DNA of 64,000 nt from Bartonella sp. M0177 (lineage in GTDB: Bacteria > Pseudomonadota > Alphaproteobacteria > Rhizobiales > Rhizobiaceae): positions 1,426,001-1,490,000 of the forward strand of contig NZ_JACFOY010000001.1 of the NCBI RefSeq assembly GCF_016102285.1, in the 5' to 3' direction. The position numbers and the translations under genes were made by a program. A model generated the notes under the pieces. It searched no databases. It was not told the DNA's origin and worked only from the letters and a program-made list of their open reading frames with translations. Below, piece by piece: positions 38,923-48,395 of the stretch (its first letter is position 1; each line of letters opens with the position of its first letter).

Positions 38923-40908
38923 CTACATATTTTGCTGTCTGACGGAATCGGTTTTTTCTGTTGCACCGGCCATCAACGCGTCGCGACTATAAACATCATC
39001 ATAATAGTTGATCTTACCGGTTTTAAAGTCAGGCCAGGCAGTAAAATAAGTCAGATAGACCGGAACCGATTGGCCGAGCGACACGCTTCGTTCACCTTTT
39101 GCAAAATAAGGTTTCAGATCATCAACATTTTTACCCAGCACCGCTGCCGCCATTTCGCGAGGATATTCAAGCCGCACACAACCATGGCTGAGCGCGCGCA
39201 TATCACGTGAAAATGCCGCTTTATTGGGGGTGTCATGCAGATAGATATCATGTTTGTTGGGAAAAAGTATCTTGAGTTCGCCCAAGGCATTTGTTTTCCC
39301 TGGCGTTTGGCGAATGCTGATGCCGCGGCCGTTTGATGCAACCTTTTGCCAATTGACCGCAGACGCCGAAACCGGTTTGCCGGAACTGTCGTAAAGCTGG
39401 TAATTATTGCGCTGGAGGTAACCTGAATCCTGCAGGATACGAGGCAACATTTCGTTTACGACAATTGAATTTGGAACACCCCAGGACGGATTGAAAGTAA
39501 CAAGCCTTATCCGGTCATAGAAAAAATAAGTCTGTCTTTTTGGACTGCCCACAACAACCTTCATGTCGAGCCGGATTTCATTATTCTCGACATATTGCGC
39601 TCTATATGCTGCCTGATTGATCAATACATAACGTGAACCAAAATCATGCGGAAGCCACCTGAGGCGCTCCATCGAATTGATGATTTTTTGTCGTTTCACG
39701 TCAACATTACTGTTTACCAATTTTCCAATAGTTGAAGGTCCGATAATGCCATCGGCCGTTTTATCGACGAATTTTTGGTAGTCTTTGACAGCATCCACCA
39801 GTTGGCCGCTATAATTTTTCTCACCATTGAGATTTTGCAGTATCGCTTTGTGCTCACTGAGATAGCCCGACGGCGCCCGACTTAAAAGGAGTGCTGTAAA
39901 TTTGGGCAAATTGTCATTCGTCTCGCCCGGTTTGATTACGGTTTGAGCTGAAATTCTAATATTGTCATTATGACCGGCTTCGGGAAGCTCCGCCAACGCT
40001 TTCTTCAACGTTATGTAATAGTCGGACTGTGGCAGATAGGATTGCAAAATGGCAATCGTGTTTTCGCTCTTTGCAATACGATTTAATTCTCCGGCAAAAT
40101 CTATCTCTTTTCGTGGTAAATCATGAAAAGGAGACAAACGGTCGGCAATAATCCTGCCATTTGAAGCGTCTTGAATGTAACGCAAAATCCGGCTTGTCAA
40201 AGTGACATCAAAATTAGCAAGCGCACGCTGTCGTTCTTCACCGAATAGGTTTTCATCCGGCATTTTCACCAGATAATCTTGTGGTTCCAAGCCGTCGTCA
40301 TCAAGATGGCTAAAAAAACGCAAAATATCTTTTGCTTTTATAACAACTTCCCCGTCTTGCGACCATAAAAGTTTCGGGTTCTGTTCGTAATAGTGAATGA
40401 CTATCTCTGCAATCAACTGTTCCGCCTCGGCATCAATAGTGGAAAAATCGGCCAATCGAAAATCTGTTGTCGCTTGTTCTTCTTTTGAAGCGCTACCCTC
40501 CAGAATAACATTATAGCGGGCAGATAATGGCAGGCCGAAGGGAGTAGTTGATTTGGCGGTAGAATTCGTCTCGATAAGATCGATCGCCGGAAATTTGATT
40601 GGAACCAGACGTTCAGGCTTATAATCAAATGGCTTGGGACTAGCGATAGTTGCACGCTTGATTTGTTCGATATTCGGCTTCTTGATCGCTTTATTTTGCG
40701 ACTTGTCAGACAATGAAGGGTCTTGCACCTTGAGCTGGCTGTTTCCTTCCACCGGTGCTTCATACACCGGTGCAGGATTCGATTTTTTGCTGAACAATTC
40801 CATCAGATTGTTGATGGCAGAAGCTTGTTCCACGCAAAAAGGCGAAGCATAAAGTACAGAACCGGCGAAAAATGTAAAAACAAGGCGAGAGATTGGTTTT
40901 TTCAACAT
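38923..40908 (-). CDS. L,D-transpeptidase, YcbB/LdtD-like
   Basis: Periplasmic cross-linking enzyme that makes 3-3 bonds in peptidoglycan or attaches proteins to it. 661 residues with an N-terminal signal-type hydrophobic segment (LVFTFFAGSVLYASPF). A peptidoglycan-binding-like domain (VDAVKDYQKFVDKTADGIIG) precedes the YkuD catalytic domain. The active-site motif is HDTPNKAAF...SHGCVRLEYP, with the catalytic Cys near residue 575. The length and an extra N-terminal region match the YcbB class. It stands alone on the minus strand. Confidence 0.92.
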   Translation of the reverse strand: MLKKPISRLVFTFFAGSVLYASPFCVEQASAINNLMELFSKKSNPAPVYEAPVEGNSQLKVQDPSLSDKSQNKAIKKPNIEQIKRATIASPKPFDYKPERLVPIKFPAIDLIETNSTAKSTTPFGLPLSARYNVILEGSASKEEQATTDFRLADFSTIDAEAEQLIAEIVIHYYEQNPKLLWSQDGEVVIKAKDILRFFSHLDDDGLEPQDYLVKMPDENLFGEERQRALANFDVTLTSRILRYIQDASNGRIIADRLSPFHDLPRKEIDFAGELNRIAKSENTIAILQSYLPQSDYYITLKKALAELPEAGHNDNIRISAQTVIKPGETNDNLPKFTALLLSRAPSGYLSEHKAILQNLNGEKNYSGQLVDAVKDYQKFVDKTADGIIGPSTIGKLVNSNVDVKRQKIINSMERLRWLPHDFGSRYVLINQAAYRAQYVENNEIRLDMKVVVGSPKRQTYFFYDRIRLVTFNPSWGVPNSIVVNEMLPRILQDSGYLQRNNYQLYDSSGKPVSASAVNWQKVASNGRGISIRQTPGKTNALGELKILFPNKHDIYLHDTPNKAAFSRDMRALSHGCVRLEYPREMAAAVLGKNVDDLKPYFAKGERSVSLGQSVPVYLTYFTAWPDFKTGKINYYDDVYSRDALMAGATEKTDSVRQQNM

Positions 40909-41320
40909 TGTCCAGCTTTTCCGAGAAATTACAGCAATCTTTTACAAGATTTTCGTAACCAAGCTGTTAAACCTGAAAAGCTCCCCGCTAATTGTTATGC
41001 TGTCTGATGTTTTGTTCGTCCTCCTGAAAAGGCTACAGGTTTCCTATCGAGCTTCGCCTTTATCACGACACTTTAAAAAAACGTCGCAAATTGAAGCAGT
41101 ATGTTGGATAAAAAAACACTTCTCCTCACACAAAAACTTGTTATGGCATTTCTGTCGACTTTGAAGAATGCATCCATTAAAATCCGTCGGCAATTTAATG
41201 CTCTATATCCTGCGGTCGAAATGTTCGAATGAAGCGATGCATTGGATCAAAAAAGGTCATAGAGTGTTTTGTCATGTGTTTATGACAATGTGATAGGAAC
41301 GAGGACGCAGAGTTAAATCA
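40909..41320. other. Intergenic region, divergent promoters expected
   Basis: About 410 bases between divergent L,D-transpeptidase and mobA genes. No open frame or hairpin worth calling; it should contain both promoters. Confidence 0.5.
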
Positions 41321-41932
41321 ATGAAAATTCTGGGTTTGATATTGGCCGGTGGTCATTCCTCCCGAATGGGACAGGATAAGGCAGGTTTGAAATTTGGCGG
41401 GAAGACCCTTGCGGAAAATCAGCGTGAAATATTGGTAAAGCACCATTTTCCCGTCGCAATAAGCTCCAATACCCAAGTAAACACCGACATCGACATACCT
41501 GTTCTTCCCGACCCGCCCGAGGTTAAATATGCCGGTCCGCTTGCGGGGATCTATGCCGGGCTCCAATATGCTTCTGCAAATGATTACCAATTTGTACTTA
41601 CAATGCCGGTTGACTGCCCGATCATACCGGATGAATTTTTTGTTAAAATGACTTCAGCAGTCGATGCTACGATTTCTCTCAGGATTGCCTCCACACCATC
41701 GGGGTTGCAACCAACTTTTGCCCTGTGGGCAACAAAGCTTCAATCCGACCTTCTCAAATTTTTGACAGGTTCCGAAAACAAAAGCATCCGCTCATTCGCT
41801 TTCGCTCACAATGTGTCTATAGTGCGGTTTGACAATGTCTATAGCGAAGGTGCATTCTTCAACGTCAACACACCTGAAGATTATCAATATCTGCAGAAAA
41901 ATTTCGGGATAAAAGATGAAAAACAATCTTAA
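41321..41932 (+). CDS. mobA: Molybdenum cofactor guanylyltransferase MobA
   Basis: Attaches GMP to molybdopterin; 203 residues. The nucleotide-binding start is GLILAGGHSSRMGQDKAGL. The VLTMPVDCPIIP block holds the metal-binding Asp. NVNTPEDYQYL near the C-terminus is the typical end of this family. Its stop overlaps mobB by 17 bases, so MobA and MobB are probably coupled. Confidence 0.95.
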   Translation: MKILGLILAGGHSSRMGQDKAGLKFGGKTLAENQREILVKHHFPVAISSNTQVNTDIDIPVLPDPPEVKYAGPLAGIYAGLQYASANDYQFVLTMPVDCPIIPDEFFVKMTSAVDATISLRIASTPSGLQPTFALWATKLQSDLLKFLTGSENKSIRSFAFAHNVSIVRFDNVYSEGAFFNVNTPEDYQYLQKNFGIKDEKQS

Positions 41933-42443
41933 AGTTTTTGGTGTAACCGGCTGGAAAAACAATGGAAAGACCACCATGGTGGTGCGCCTCGTTGAAGAAT
42001 TGACGTCGCGCGGCTACAAGATTTCGACCGTCAAACACGCTCATCATGATTTTGATATTGATCATGAAAATACAGATTCATGGCGTCATCGCAAATCCGG
42101 CGCTCAGGAAGTTGCGGTCGTATCATCGCGTCGTTTTGCACTTATCCACGAAAACAAGACAGAAGAGGAAACGCCACTCTCTACCATTCTGGACCTTCTA
42201 TCTCCTTGCGATCTGGTCATAGTCGAAGGATATAAACATGATAAGCATGATAAGCTGGAAGTTCGCCGCAAAGGTGGCAAAATTGGCGAACCTCTCAATA
42301 AATCGGATCCGCATATTGTCGCTATTGCGTCGGATGAGCCTGTCGCAGAAAAGCATTTGCCTTATTTCAACATCGATGATGTAGCAGCAATTGCCGATTT
42401 TATTGTTAAACATATGAAACTGGAACAAAAGCAAGAGGCATAG
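41916..42443 (+). CDS. mobB: Molybdopterin-guanine dinucleotide biosynthesis protein MobB
   Basis: GTP-binding partner of MobA, 175 residues. The P-loop is GWKNNGKTTMV at residues 10-20. Conserved blocks include VKHAHHDFDIDHENTDSWRH and DLVIVEGYKHDKHDKLEV. It starts inside mobA. The GST gene follows within 2 bases. Confidence 0.94.
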   Translation: MKNNLKVFGVTGWKNNGKTTMVVRLVEELTSRGYKISTVKHAHHDFDIDHENTDSWRHRKSGAQEVAVVSSRRFALIHENKTEEETPLSTILDLLSPCDLVIVEGYKHDKHDKLEVRRKGGKIGEPLNKSDPHIVAIASDEPVAEKHLPYFNIDDVAAIADFIVKHMKLEQKQEA

Positions 42444-42444
42444 A

Positions 42445-43068
42445 ATGCTCGTACTTTGGGGGCGCCCTACGTCTAGCAATGTAAAAAAAGTTCTTTGGAC
42501 TCTCGAAGAAGTCGGGCTCGATTATCAATATATCAAAGCTGGCGGCGCATATGGTGGATTGGATACACCCGAGTTTTTAGCGCTTAATCCGAATGGATTG
42601 GTTCCTACAATCAAGGATGACGACCTGGTTCTTTGGGAATCCAACACAATTGTGCGCTACCTTGCTGCCCGTTATGGCAAAGGGGTATTGTGGATTGAAG
42701 ACTGTGGGAAACGTGCTGCTGCCGAAAAATGGATGGATTGGACAATGGGGACATTGTTTACGCCATTTGTAGATCTCTTGATGAATGTTGTTCGCCTTGC
42801 TCCCGAAAAGCGCGACTCCCGAAAAGTTGTCGAGGCTGTAGACAAGTTCGAAAGAGGACTTGCGATTATGGATGGCGAGTTGAAAAAGCAGCCTTTCCTT
42901 TCGGGAGAGAATTTGGGTATCGGTGACATCATCCCCGGCGTTTTCGTCTATTATTATTATGCAATGGATTTGCCGCGCAAAAACAAGTTTGCCCATGTCG
43001 AATCATGGTATCAAAAATTACAAACACGCCCCGGATATAAAAAACATGTCATGATTCCGATCAGCTAA
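42445..43068 (+). CDS. Glutathione S-transferase family protein
   Basis: A 207-residue cytosolic GST. The thioredoxin-like N-terminal domain begins LWGRPTSSNVKKVLWTLEE and has the NPNGLVPTIKDDDLVLWESN substrate/glutathione region, with an all-helical C-terminal domain. Ser in RPTSSN may be the catalytic residue. It starts 2 bases after mobB, so it is probably in the mob transcript. Substrate unknown. Confidence 0.9.
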   Translation: MLVLWGRPTSSNVKKVLWTLEEVGLDYQYIKAGGAYGGLDTPEFLALNPNGLVPTIKDDDLVLWESNTIVRYLAARYGKGVLWIEDCGKRAAAEKWMDWTMGTLFTPFVDLLMNVVRLAPEKRDSRKVVEAVDKFERGLAIMDGELKKQPFLSGENLGIGDIIPGVFVYYYYAMDLPRKNKFAHVESWYQKLQTRPGYKKHVMIPIS

Positions 43069-43121
43069 AGATTGAATCGCCTTGGTCGATTCATCTTGCT
43101 GAGGACTTGAATAATAGACCT

Positions 43122-43658
43122 ATGATCCGCAGAAATATCAACCTATTGGATATTGTTGTGGCAGTGGTTGTTGTGGCCACTGCACTCTATCTCTATTTTT
43201 CGGGTGCTAAAAAGACTTCTGTCGAGGAAGACCGGTCCTTCACACCCGAAAAAGTCGAAATCGTTCATGGCATCCCGCGGCTCTCGGACGGTGATTCGTT
43301 ACATCTCCAAGGCGTAAAAGTCCGGCTTTTAGGGATTGATGCGCCCGAACTCCACCAATTTTGTAATAAAGATGGTGCCTCTTACCCTTGTGGTGAATTG
43401 GCCAAACAACATCTTGAAAGCTTGATAAACGGAAATGAAATAAGTTGTACGTCAACGAAAACAGATAAATACAACCGCTTATTGGCGAAATGCTATTCAG
43501 GAGACCGTGAGCTCAATCGTGAAATGGTAAAAGATGGCTGGGCGGTTAGCTATTACGACTATAAGCAAGAAGAAGCGGATGCGCGAAAACAAAAGCTCGG
43601 TATCTGGTCTGGCACATTCGAGTGGCCACACACATGGCGCCGTGCTCATCCACGCTGA
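43122..43658 (+). CDS. Membrane-anchored SNase-like (thermonuclease) protein
   Basis: About 178 residues. An N-terminal hydrophobic helix (LLDIVVAVVVVATALYLYF) anchors a staphylococcal-nuclease-like OB domain in the periplasm. The active-site set appears complete: an Asp-containing strand SDGDSLHLQG, VRLLGIDAPELHQFC (Arg, Asp, Glu of the RxxxxDxxE pattern), and DKYNRLLAKCY with an Arg in the second Arg position. It may hydrolyse nucleic acid. The start is uncertain: ATG 43122 or TTG 43107, with GAGGAC at an awkward distance for both. Confidence 0.85.
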   Translation: MIRRNINLLDIVVAVVVVATALYLYFSGAKKTSVEEDRSFTPEKVEIVHGIPRLSDGDSLHLQGVKVRLLGIDAPELHQFCNKDGASYPCGELAKQHLESLINGNEISCTSTKTDKYNRLLAKCYSGDRELNREMVKDGWAVSYYDYKQEEADARKQKLGIWSGTFEWPHTWRRAHPR

Positions 43659-44417
43659 TTTTTAACAAATAGGCGCTTGTTTTTCCCAATCCTTAACGAA
43701 TTTGACTTTGCCAATTTTTCTCGTTCGCTATGTAAATACTGATCGGACAAATCAGCTTGTTTTTAGGCAGAACTTCCCATCCCAAAATAAAGTCGTTAGG
43801 TCACATCAATCTCGCTGAGTTCGTTTATGATTTTAAGAATATTTGCCAACTCATCCCACTTTTAGCCCGAGGCTTCCTATCTTCTTCGTTGCTTTCGAAA
43901 ACAGCACACAGTGTTGATATGGCTTGAATTGACGTAATTTTTGCACGCGGTTCGAATAACGTTTGTTATAAAGAAAACCGCATACTGACGTTATAATTTT
44001 AATTTATGATTTTCTGTCTTTAATAGATAGCCGTTTTATTCAAGGTTCGTTTATTTCGGCAATTTGAAAAGTTAAAAAGATTTCTGCGATATAAAAATAT
44101 TAATTGGAACCTTCCGTAACAGAAAAACGAATTATATCTATTTCAAATCCCCTTACACGTTTTCGCCTCCTGACTTTTTCTCCCAGATGCCTAAGCCTTT
44201 CGGCTTTTTTAAAAATTTTCCTTAAAATTTCACATCTTTCCTTGGATCCGAGCTGTTTCATCGGCTCTACCGGAAAATCCTTTCTGTCTATTTCTGTAAA
44301 ACGGAACGTAGAGCGCTCATGCATTTCACTTGCATTTAAGAAACTTCAATGAAGTCCTTTCAAACCACATATCGAATAGACCGTTGCAGGACTATTTGGA
44401 CCGGATATATTGGTTTC
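43659..44417. other. AT-rich intergenic region, no gene recognised
   Basis: About 760 bases of AT-rich DNA, including runs of T and A, with no frame carrying a recognisable motif. The right end should hold the promoter of the glycosylase-like gene. Confidence 0.5.
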
Positions 44418-45065
44418 ATGATGAACAGATCAAGCAAAGCAAATTTATCCGAAATAGAAAAACTCGACAGTGAAATAGCAGCTTGCCGGATATGTTATGA
44501 CAAGCCGTTATTCATGCCACCATTGCCGCACGAGCCTCGCCCTGTAGCCTATCTCTCGTCGACTGCCCGCATTGTTATAGCCGGTCAAGCCCCCGGAATG
44601 CGTGTTCATAACACGGGCATACCATTTAACGATCCGTCCGGCGACCGTTTGCGTGAATGGCTTGGAGTTGGTCGGGAATGCTTTTATGATAAAAGCAAAT
44701 TCGCCATTATCCCCATGGGATTCTGTTTTCCCGGTTACAGCAAAACTAAAAGCGACCTACCTCCCCGTAAAGAATGTCGTCTGACCTGGCATGACCGGAT
44801 TTTTGCAGCAATGCCACAAATCGAACTTGTTATCGCCATTGGCGGTTATGCCCAAAAATATCACATTTACAATCTTGATAAAAAATCTGTAACAGAAACG
44901 GTAAAAGATTGGAAAAATATTCTAACAATTCAACAAGCTAAAGGGTATCACGTTCTTCCCCTCCCCCACCCTTCGTGGCGAAATACTCATTGGATAAAAA
45001 ACAATCCTTGGTTCGAAAGTGAATTACTACCAACACTCAAAACACTGGTCGCGCGTTACATATGA
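44418..45065 (+). CDS. Uracil-DNA glycosylase family protein
   Basis: About 215 residues of the UDG superfamily. The first motif GQAPGMRVHNTGIPFNDPSG resembles motif A of families 4/5-like enzymes (GxAPG). The second motif is HPSWRNTHW near the C-terminus. CRIC and an early Cys pair near ACRICYDK could bind an Fe-S cluster, but four well-placed Cys are not visible. Role: uracil removal or a related base-excision task. The frame is open upstream to 44349; ATG 44418 is favoured because homology-like sequence begins there. No strong ribosome-binding site. Confidence 0.8.
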   Translation: MMNRSSKANLSEIEKLDSEIAACRICYDKPLFMPPLPHEPRPVAYLSSTARIVIAGQAPGMRVHNTGIPFNDPSGDRLREWLGVGRECFYDKSKFAIIPMGFCFPGYSKTKSDLPPRKECRLTWHDRIFAAMPQIELVIAIGGYAQKYHIYNLDKKSVTETVKDWKNILTIQQAKGYHVLPLPHPSWRNTHWIKNNPWFESELLPTLKTLVARYI

Positions 45066-45164
45066 TAAATTGTAGAATAATTTTTATTTACTACTATTAA
45101 AAAGGATTTGTTTTTTATATAAAGTGTTTGATGCTTACTGTACTAACTTTTTTTGGATGTCATA

Positions 45165-45650
45165 ATGGATCGTCTTGATAGGAAAATTCTTCGTCTTTTG
45201 CAGGAGGACGCAACACTTGCGGTCGCTGATATCGCAAAAAAAGTGGGCCTTTCGACAACGCCTTGTTGGCGTCGAATTCAGAAACTGGAGGAAGATGGCG
45301 TTATCCAGCGCCGTGTTGCTATCCTTTCGCCAGAGAAGGTCAATACGCGGGTCACGGTATTTGTATCGGTAAGAACCGGTGCCCATAATCATGAATGGTT
45401 AAAAAGATTTTCGGAAGTTGTTCACGCATTTCCCGAGGTCGTTGAGTTTTATCGCATGAGTGGCGATGTCGATTACCTTCTGCGTGTTGTGGTACCGGAT
45501 ATTGCAGCCTATGATGTTTTTTACAAAAAACTGATCGCAAAAATCGACATCAGAGATGTATCCTCTGCCTTTGCCATGGAGCAGATAAAATATACAACCG
45601 AACTACCGCTTGATTACATGGTATTAGAGAAAGAAGTAAACCATCTTTAG
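45165..45650 (+). CDS. Lrp/AsnC family transcriptional regulator
   Basis: A 161-residue regulator of standard Lrp size. The N-terminal helix-turn-helix (LDRKILRLLQEDATLAVADI, KKVGLSTTPCWRRIQKLEED) is followed by a RAM effector domain (FYRMSGDVDYLLRVVVPDI). ATG 45165 is the family start. The thiM gene begins 2 bases after its stop, so the two are cotranscribed and perhaps functionally tied. The effector is unknown. Confidence 0.92.
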   Translation: MDRLDRKILRLLQEDATLAVADIAKKVGLSTTPCWRRIQKLEEDGVIQRRVAILSPEKVNTRVTVFVSVRTGAHNHEWLKRFSEVVHAFPEVVEFYRMSGDVDYLLRVVVPDIAAYDVFYKKLIAKIDIRDVSSAFAMEQIKYTTELPLDYMVLEKEVNHL

Positions 45651-45652
45651 AA

Positions 45653-46477
45653 ATGTCCATTGAAATTGATAAACGGCTGAGCCTTAATAATTTGAGGGCA
45701 AAATGCCCTCTTGTTCAATGTCTGACCAATGAAGTGGCAATGAACTTTTGCGCCAACGTACTTAACGCATTAGGTGCCTCTCCGGTAATGTCATTTTCAC
45801 CTGACGAAGCGGCCGAATTTGTGGATAACGCTGATGCGGTAACCACAAATATCGGCACATTGACGCGTGAAAAATATGCGGGCATACGACTGGTTATGGA
45901 ACGCGCCAAAGTGCTTGGTAAGCCCGTTGTGTTTGACCCCGTAGCTCATTTTGCAACGTCCTTCAGAAAAAATGCTACAAAACATCTTCTTGAATTGTCT
46001 CCTAGAATAATAAGAGGCAATGCATCGGAAATTATCGCATTTACCGCAAAAACCAGCGCACACGGTGTCGATGCCCATGCCGAAGGGGAAAGTCGCTTCA
46101 ATGCAGCGATAGAAGCTGCAAAACAAACAAAAGCTGTGATTGCCATGTCTGGCAAAACCGATTTTATAACCGATGGTAATGAGCACATAATAGTCGAAGG
46201 TGGAAACAGTTTGATGTCCAAGGTTTCGGCTAGTGGATGTGCCCTTACCTGCGTGACAGGTGCATTTATCGCGCTTGCGCCTGACCAAGCCCTAAAAGCC
46301 GCAGTGAAAGCATTTGCTACCTTTTCGGCAGCCGGAGCGATTGCCGGTCATCAGGCTAAAGGGCCCGGTAGTTTTGTGCCCCTTTTTATTGATGCACTTG
46401 CCGAACTGGATGACCAAACGGTTGATAGATCTGTTTCAATCCGTCCTTGGCAAAATGACGGGAAAGCAGAAGATTAG
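45653..46477 (+). CDS. thiM: Hydroxyethylthiazole kinase
   Basis: Salvages the thiazole half of thiamine by phosphorylation, 274 residues. Ribokinase-like motifs are visible: PLVQCLTNEVAMNFCANVL, VFDPVAHFAT, RGNASEIIAF and the anion hole/catalytic ASGCALTCVTGAF. No other thiamine gene and no TPP riboswitch-like sequence is adjacent. An Lrp-type gene abuts it upstream; the cobT gene converges 2 bases beyond its end. Confidence 0.95.
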   Translation: MSIEIDKRLSLNNLRAKCPLVQCLTNEVAMNFCANVLNALGASPVMSFSPDEAAEFVDNADAVTTNIGTLTREKYAGIRLVMERAKVLGKPVVFDPVAHFATSFRKNATKHLLELSPRIIRGNASEIIAFTAKTSAHGVDAHAEGESRFNAAIEAAKQTKAVIAMSGKTDFITDGNEHIIVEGGNSLMSKVSASGCALTCVTGAFIALAPDQALKAAVKAFATFSAAGAIAGHQAKGPGSFVPLFIDALAELDDQTVDRSVSIRPWQNDGKAED

Positions 46478-46479
46478 TA

Positions 46480-47505
46480 TCAGATTTTAATTCCTGCCTG
46501 TTCAAAGGTTGCCATTTGCGAATGTGTGAGAACGGCTGCTTTGACAACACCTGCTGCAATTGCGGCTCCGGTTCCCTCGCCCAATCTCATTCCGAGATCA
46601 AGAAGCGGTTTTTTACCTATTTTATCTAACAGGCGGCGATGCGCCGGTTCTGCCGAAACATGCCCTGCAATGCAATGATCAAGAGCGTGCGGGTTAATCT
46701 TATGCAAAATTGCCGCCGCCGATGTGACAACAAAGCCATCAAGTATGACTGGAATTTTTTCCATGCGCGCTGCAAGAATAGCACCCATCATGGCTGCTAT
46801 TTCACGACCGCCAAGACGACGCATAACTTCAAACGGATCGTCGAGATGATCCTTATGAAGTTCGACAGCCTTCTTCACCGCCGCAATCTTGCGCCGGTAA
46901 TAATCACCCTTGGAACCCGTGCCCGGCCCTGTCCATTCTTCGGCCTTTCCTCCGAAGAGAGCCAGAGAAATTGCCGAAGCAATTGTTGTATTGCCGATTC
47001 CCATTTCGCCCAAACACAACAAATCGGTACCACCGGCAATTGATTCCATGCCGAAAGCCATTGTTGCGGCTGCGCCGCGCATATCCATCGCAGCGTCCTT
47101 GGTAATATCCATCGTCGGATAGTCCAGAGCAAGGTCGAAGATCTTCAACCCCAGATCGTAAGCGATACATATCTGGTTAATAGCAGCACCGCCGGCAGCA
47201 AAATTTTCAACCATCTGCTGGGTAACTGCACGTGGCACAGGCGTAACGTTTTCGTCTGTCACACCATGGTTTCCGGCAAATACCGCAACCAGAGGCCGGG
47301 TAACAAGCGGCTTTTCCTTGCCTCTCCAACCAGCGTACCAAAGCGCAATATCCTCGAGCCTTCCCAAAGAACCTTCCGGCTTTGTAAGCTCCGACTGACG
47401 CTTTCTGGCCAACCTTATGGCGTTTTCATCGGGATCCGGCAAACTGTTCAATAAAGCACGAAAATCATCAAAAGGACTGGAAGCTGTCACAAAAACACCT
47501 GTCAA
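46480..47505 (-). CDS. cobT: Nicotinate-nucleotide--dimethylbenzimidazole phosphoribosyltransferase
   Basis: Makes alpha-ribazole phosphate for the lower ligand of cobalamin; 341 residues. Family blocks are KPEGSLGRLEDIALWYAG, AVFAGNHGVTDENVTPVP, GEMGIGNTTIASAI and LGMRLGEGTGAAIA with the catalytic Glu in the last. It is divergent from cobS across an 80-base gap, so one promoter region serves both. No cobalamin riboswitch fits that space. Confidence 0.96.
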   Translation of the reverse strand: MTGVFVTASSPFDDFRALLNSLPDPDENAIRLARKRQSELTKPEGSLGRLEDIALWYAGWRGKEKPLVTRPLVAVFAGNHGVTDENVTPVPRAVTQQMVENFAAGGAAINQICIAYDLGLKIFDLALDYPTMDITKDAAMDMRGAAATMAFGMESIAGGTDLLCLGEMGIGNTTIASAISLALFGGKAEEWTGPGTGSKGDYYRRKIAAVKKAVELHKDHLDDPFEVMRRLGGREIAAMMGAILAARMEKIPVILDGFVVTSAAAILHKINPHALDHCIAGHVSAEPAHRRLLDKIGKKPLLDLGMRLGEGTGAAIAAGVVKAAVLTHSQMATFEQAGIKI

Positions 47506-47585
47506 ACAAAAAAGAACAAATAGAATCTCATTAACGACTGTTCTATAAGCAATTTGAAATCACTTTAACAGGAGTAACAGAAAAC

Positions 47586-48356
47586 TTGTGCGATTTTCTA
47601 GGCCCATTAATGCGTTCATTAGGCTTTCTTAGCCGCTTGCCTATAAATAGCCATTGGTTTTCGCCCGAGCATAAGATTTCCGAAGACGCCCATTTTTTCC
47701 CCATTGCGGGCTTGATTATAGGCTTCATTTCCTCATTGTGCCTCGCATTGGTCCACTTGGCGGGGTTTAATGAATGGATTTCTGCGACCTTATCCGTGCT
47801 ACTCACAATTATCATAACCGGCGCACTTCATGAAGACGGGCTAGCAGATGTTGGAGATGCCTTTTTCGTAGCAAAAGAAAGAGAAGAACGCCTGAAAATA
47901 ATGAAGGATTCGCGTATCGGAACTTACGGAACTGTGGCTTTATTATTTTCAATCCTCTTGAGAATAGAACTTATATCGTCAATTTTGGTCAATCTCGGCC
48001 TTTATGCGGCGTTCATTGCTCTTATGGTCACCGAAGCGGTAAGCCGTGGCGGAATGGTATGGTTCTGGACAAGACTTCCTCTTGCACGCAAGAATGGTAC
48101 TGCAGCCGCTGCCGGAGAACCTTCCCCCGTTACTTTACGCAAAACATTGACAATTACAGCAATTATTTTGCTTGTCGCTGGCCTATTTTCGTTCGGGCTT
48201 ATTTGGATGATCGTTTCTATTGTTGTTCTATGCTTGTTTGTTTACGTTTTTTCCTTACAGTGTCTCAAGCGTATTGGTGGTTATACCGGTGACACTCTGG
48301 GAGCGATCGAACAATGTCTAGCCATTATTTTATTGGCCACAATAAATCTTTTCTAA
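47586..48356 (+). CDS. cobS: Adenosylcobinamide-GDP ribazoletransferase
   Basis: Inner-membrane cobalamin synthase, 256 residues (called CobV in some alphaproteobacteria). LGFLSRLPINSHWF starts the protein; the divalent-metal motif HEDGLADVGDAFF is near residue 80 and KDSRIGTYGTVALL follows. Several TM helices complete it. A TTG at 47586 with AGGAG 12 bases upstream is taken as start; ATG 47610 is an alternative. Divergent from cobT; together they do the final nucleotide-loop steps. Confidence 0.92.
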   Translation: MCDFLGPLMRSLGFLSRLPINSHWFSPEHKISEDAHFFPIAGLIIGFISSLCLALVHLAGFNEWISATLSVLLTIIITGALHEDGLADVGDAFFVAKEREERLKIMKDSRIGTYGTVALLFSILLRIELISSILVNLGLYAAFIALMVTEAVSRGGMVWFWTRLPLARKNGTAAAAGEPSPVTLRKTLTITAIILLVAGLFSFGLIWMIVSIVVLCLFVYVFSLQCLKRIGGYTGDTLGAIEQCLAIILLATINLF

Positions 48357-48395
48357 CGAATGCCACTATTCATTATTGACGAGAGAGAACACGTC

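Noticed and set aside
38693-38992. Plus-strand frame after rpmG
   Set aside because: Overlaps the 3' end of the L,D-transpeptidase gene on the other strand and matches nothing known. Noted only as a possible decayed piece.
45066-45164. TPP riboswitch before the Lrp-thiM pair
   Set aside because: The short AT-rich spacer lacks the conserved CTGAGA element.
47506-47585. Cobalamin riboswitch between cobT and cobS
   Set aside because: Only 80 bases separate the genes, too short for the known structure, and no B12-box-like sequence was seen.
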